NCBI GenBank assembly: GCA_024711185.1
Contig: JANJTI010000268.1
Span: forward strand, 1 to 7,029
From: Brevundimonas sp.
GTDB taxonomy: Bacteria > Pseudomonadota > Alphaproteobacteria > Caulobacterales > Caulobacteraceae
DNA length: 7,029 nt
Direction: 5' to 3'
Positions 6,795 to 7,029 of this stretch are shown in pieces. How positions within the stretch are numbered: position 1 is the stretch's first letter; every line of letters begins with the position of its first letter. A program made the translations under genes and the position numbers. Under the pieces are notes generated by a model, which was not told the DNA's origin, did no database searches, and saw only the letters and a list, made by a program, of their open reading frames with translations.

Positions 6795-6827
6795 TGGGAC
6801 GACAGTGTTGTGACAGTGGCGTGACAG
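6795..6827 (-). promoter_or_regulatory. PhoB box (three 11-bp direct repeats) upstream of the receptor
   Basis: Read on the - strand, three consecutive 11-mers are CTGTCACGCCA, CTGTCACAACA and CTGTCGTCCCA, starting at 6827, 6816 and 6805. The Pho box consensus is tandem CTGTCA-type units with exactly this 11-bp period, each pair binding a PhoB dimer. The third unit is weaker (CTGTCG). A weak -10 candidate, TAGAGG (6777-6772), lies 17 bases after the box and would put a -35 inside the third unit, but its spacing to the box is longer than in the best-known E. coli Pho promoters. Predicted to activate the receptor gene under phosphate limitation. Confidence 0.85.
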
Positions 6828-6894
6828 CCGGACCGGGTGTCGTGCGCGCCACACCTCGTGGCTGTGGATGACCCTGAAGAGCTGTGGGCCCGCG

Positions 6895-6930
6895 AAAAAC
6901 AAAACCGCCGGTCCCTTTCGGGACCGGCGG
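6895..6930 (-). terminator. Strong rho-independent terminator of the OmpA-family gene
   Basis: On the - strand, CCGCCGGTCCC, loop GAAA, then GGGACCGGCGG forms a perfect 11-bp stem with a stable GNRA-type tetraloop, followed by TTTTGTTTTT. It lies 30 bases after the stop at 6961 and insulates the receptor's Pho promoter from upstream transcription. Confidence 0.92.
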
Positions 6931-6960
6931 CAGTGTTGCGGCCGTATCGACCTTCCGGGT

Positions 6961-7029
6961 TTAGCGGAAGTTGATGTCGATGGTGGCGCGGCGGTTGAGC
7001 GGCTCGCGCACGCCGTCGGCGGTCGGACG
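6961..7029 (-). CDS. OmpA-family protein, C-terminal end only
   Basis: Only the last 22 residues and the TAA stop are present; the gene continues beyond the right edge. The tail ADGVREPLNRRATIDINFR carries the REPxNRR segment that ends OmpA/MotB-like peptidoglycan-binding domains, in which the arginine helps bind diaminopimelate and a short final strand follows. This suggests an outer-membrane protein or lipoprotein anchored to the cell wall, as is common in Caulobacteraceae. A strong terminator follows. The identification rests on a short motif, but the frame, the stop and the terminator agree. Confidence 0.75.
   Translation of the reverse strand, partial: RPTADGVREPLNRRATIDINFR

Noticed and set aside
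6847..6868. Inverted repeat GCCAC/GTGGC upstream of the Pho box
   Set aside because: The stem is only five bases in GC-rich DNA; chance is likely and no known operator is matched.
6699..6902. A 67-residue - strand frame over the Pho box
   Set aside because: It covers the promoter, leader and part of the terminator tract, overlaps the receptor start, and has no plausible domain.

Overview
The window is GC-rich DNA with strong G/C bias at third codon positions. The proteins it carries (a bacterial deoxyhypusine-synthase homologue, alanine-rich lipoproteins, a large TonB-dependent receptor, an OmpA-type C-terminus) point to an alphaproteobacterium, most likely Caulobacteraceae (Caulobacter/Brevundimonas type). 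The lineage is inferred from gene content and composition, not from a marker gene.

Layout, left to right. (1) At 2-325 on + is the C-terminal third of a deoxyhypusine synthase-family enzyme, closed by a perfect-palindrome terminator. (2) At 419-748 on + is a small, acidic, probably disordered protein of unknown function, with a possible EcfG-type (general stress) promoter in front. (3) At 836-2151 on + are two lipoprotein genes joined by a GTGA stop/start overlap. The second is a class A acid phosphatase (PAP2) homologue in which nearly every catalytic residue is replaced. (4) At 4021-2148 on - is aguA-aguB, the agmatine deiminase and N-carbamoylputrescine amidase pair, with a TGATG overlap. 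Its last stop codon interlocks with that of the PAP2-like gene. (5) At 6702-4180 on - is an 840-residue TonB-dependent receptor followed by its own terminator. Upstream of it lie three 11-bp-spaced CTGTCA-type units, a textbook PhoB box. (6) At the right edge on - is a strong terminator and the last 22 codons of an OmpA-family protein.

How it fits together. AguA and AguB convert agmatine to putrescine. The deoxyhypusine-synthase homologue probably uses putrescine or a related amine to make homospermidine or a similar long polyamine, so the two ends of the left half look like one polyamine pathway split across strands. The receptor is best read as a phosphate-starvation-induced outer-membrane importer; its substrate cannot be named from sequence. 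The least ordinary item is the coupled lipoprotein pair containing the predicted pseudophosphatase. I see no CRISPR array, insertion sequence, tRNA, rRNA, prophage gene or defence gene. No gene-free stretch exceeds 300 bases; the longest is 6703-6960, which holds the Pho box, a structured leader and a terminator.
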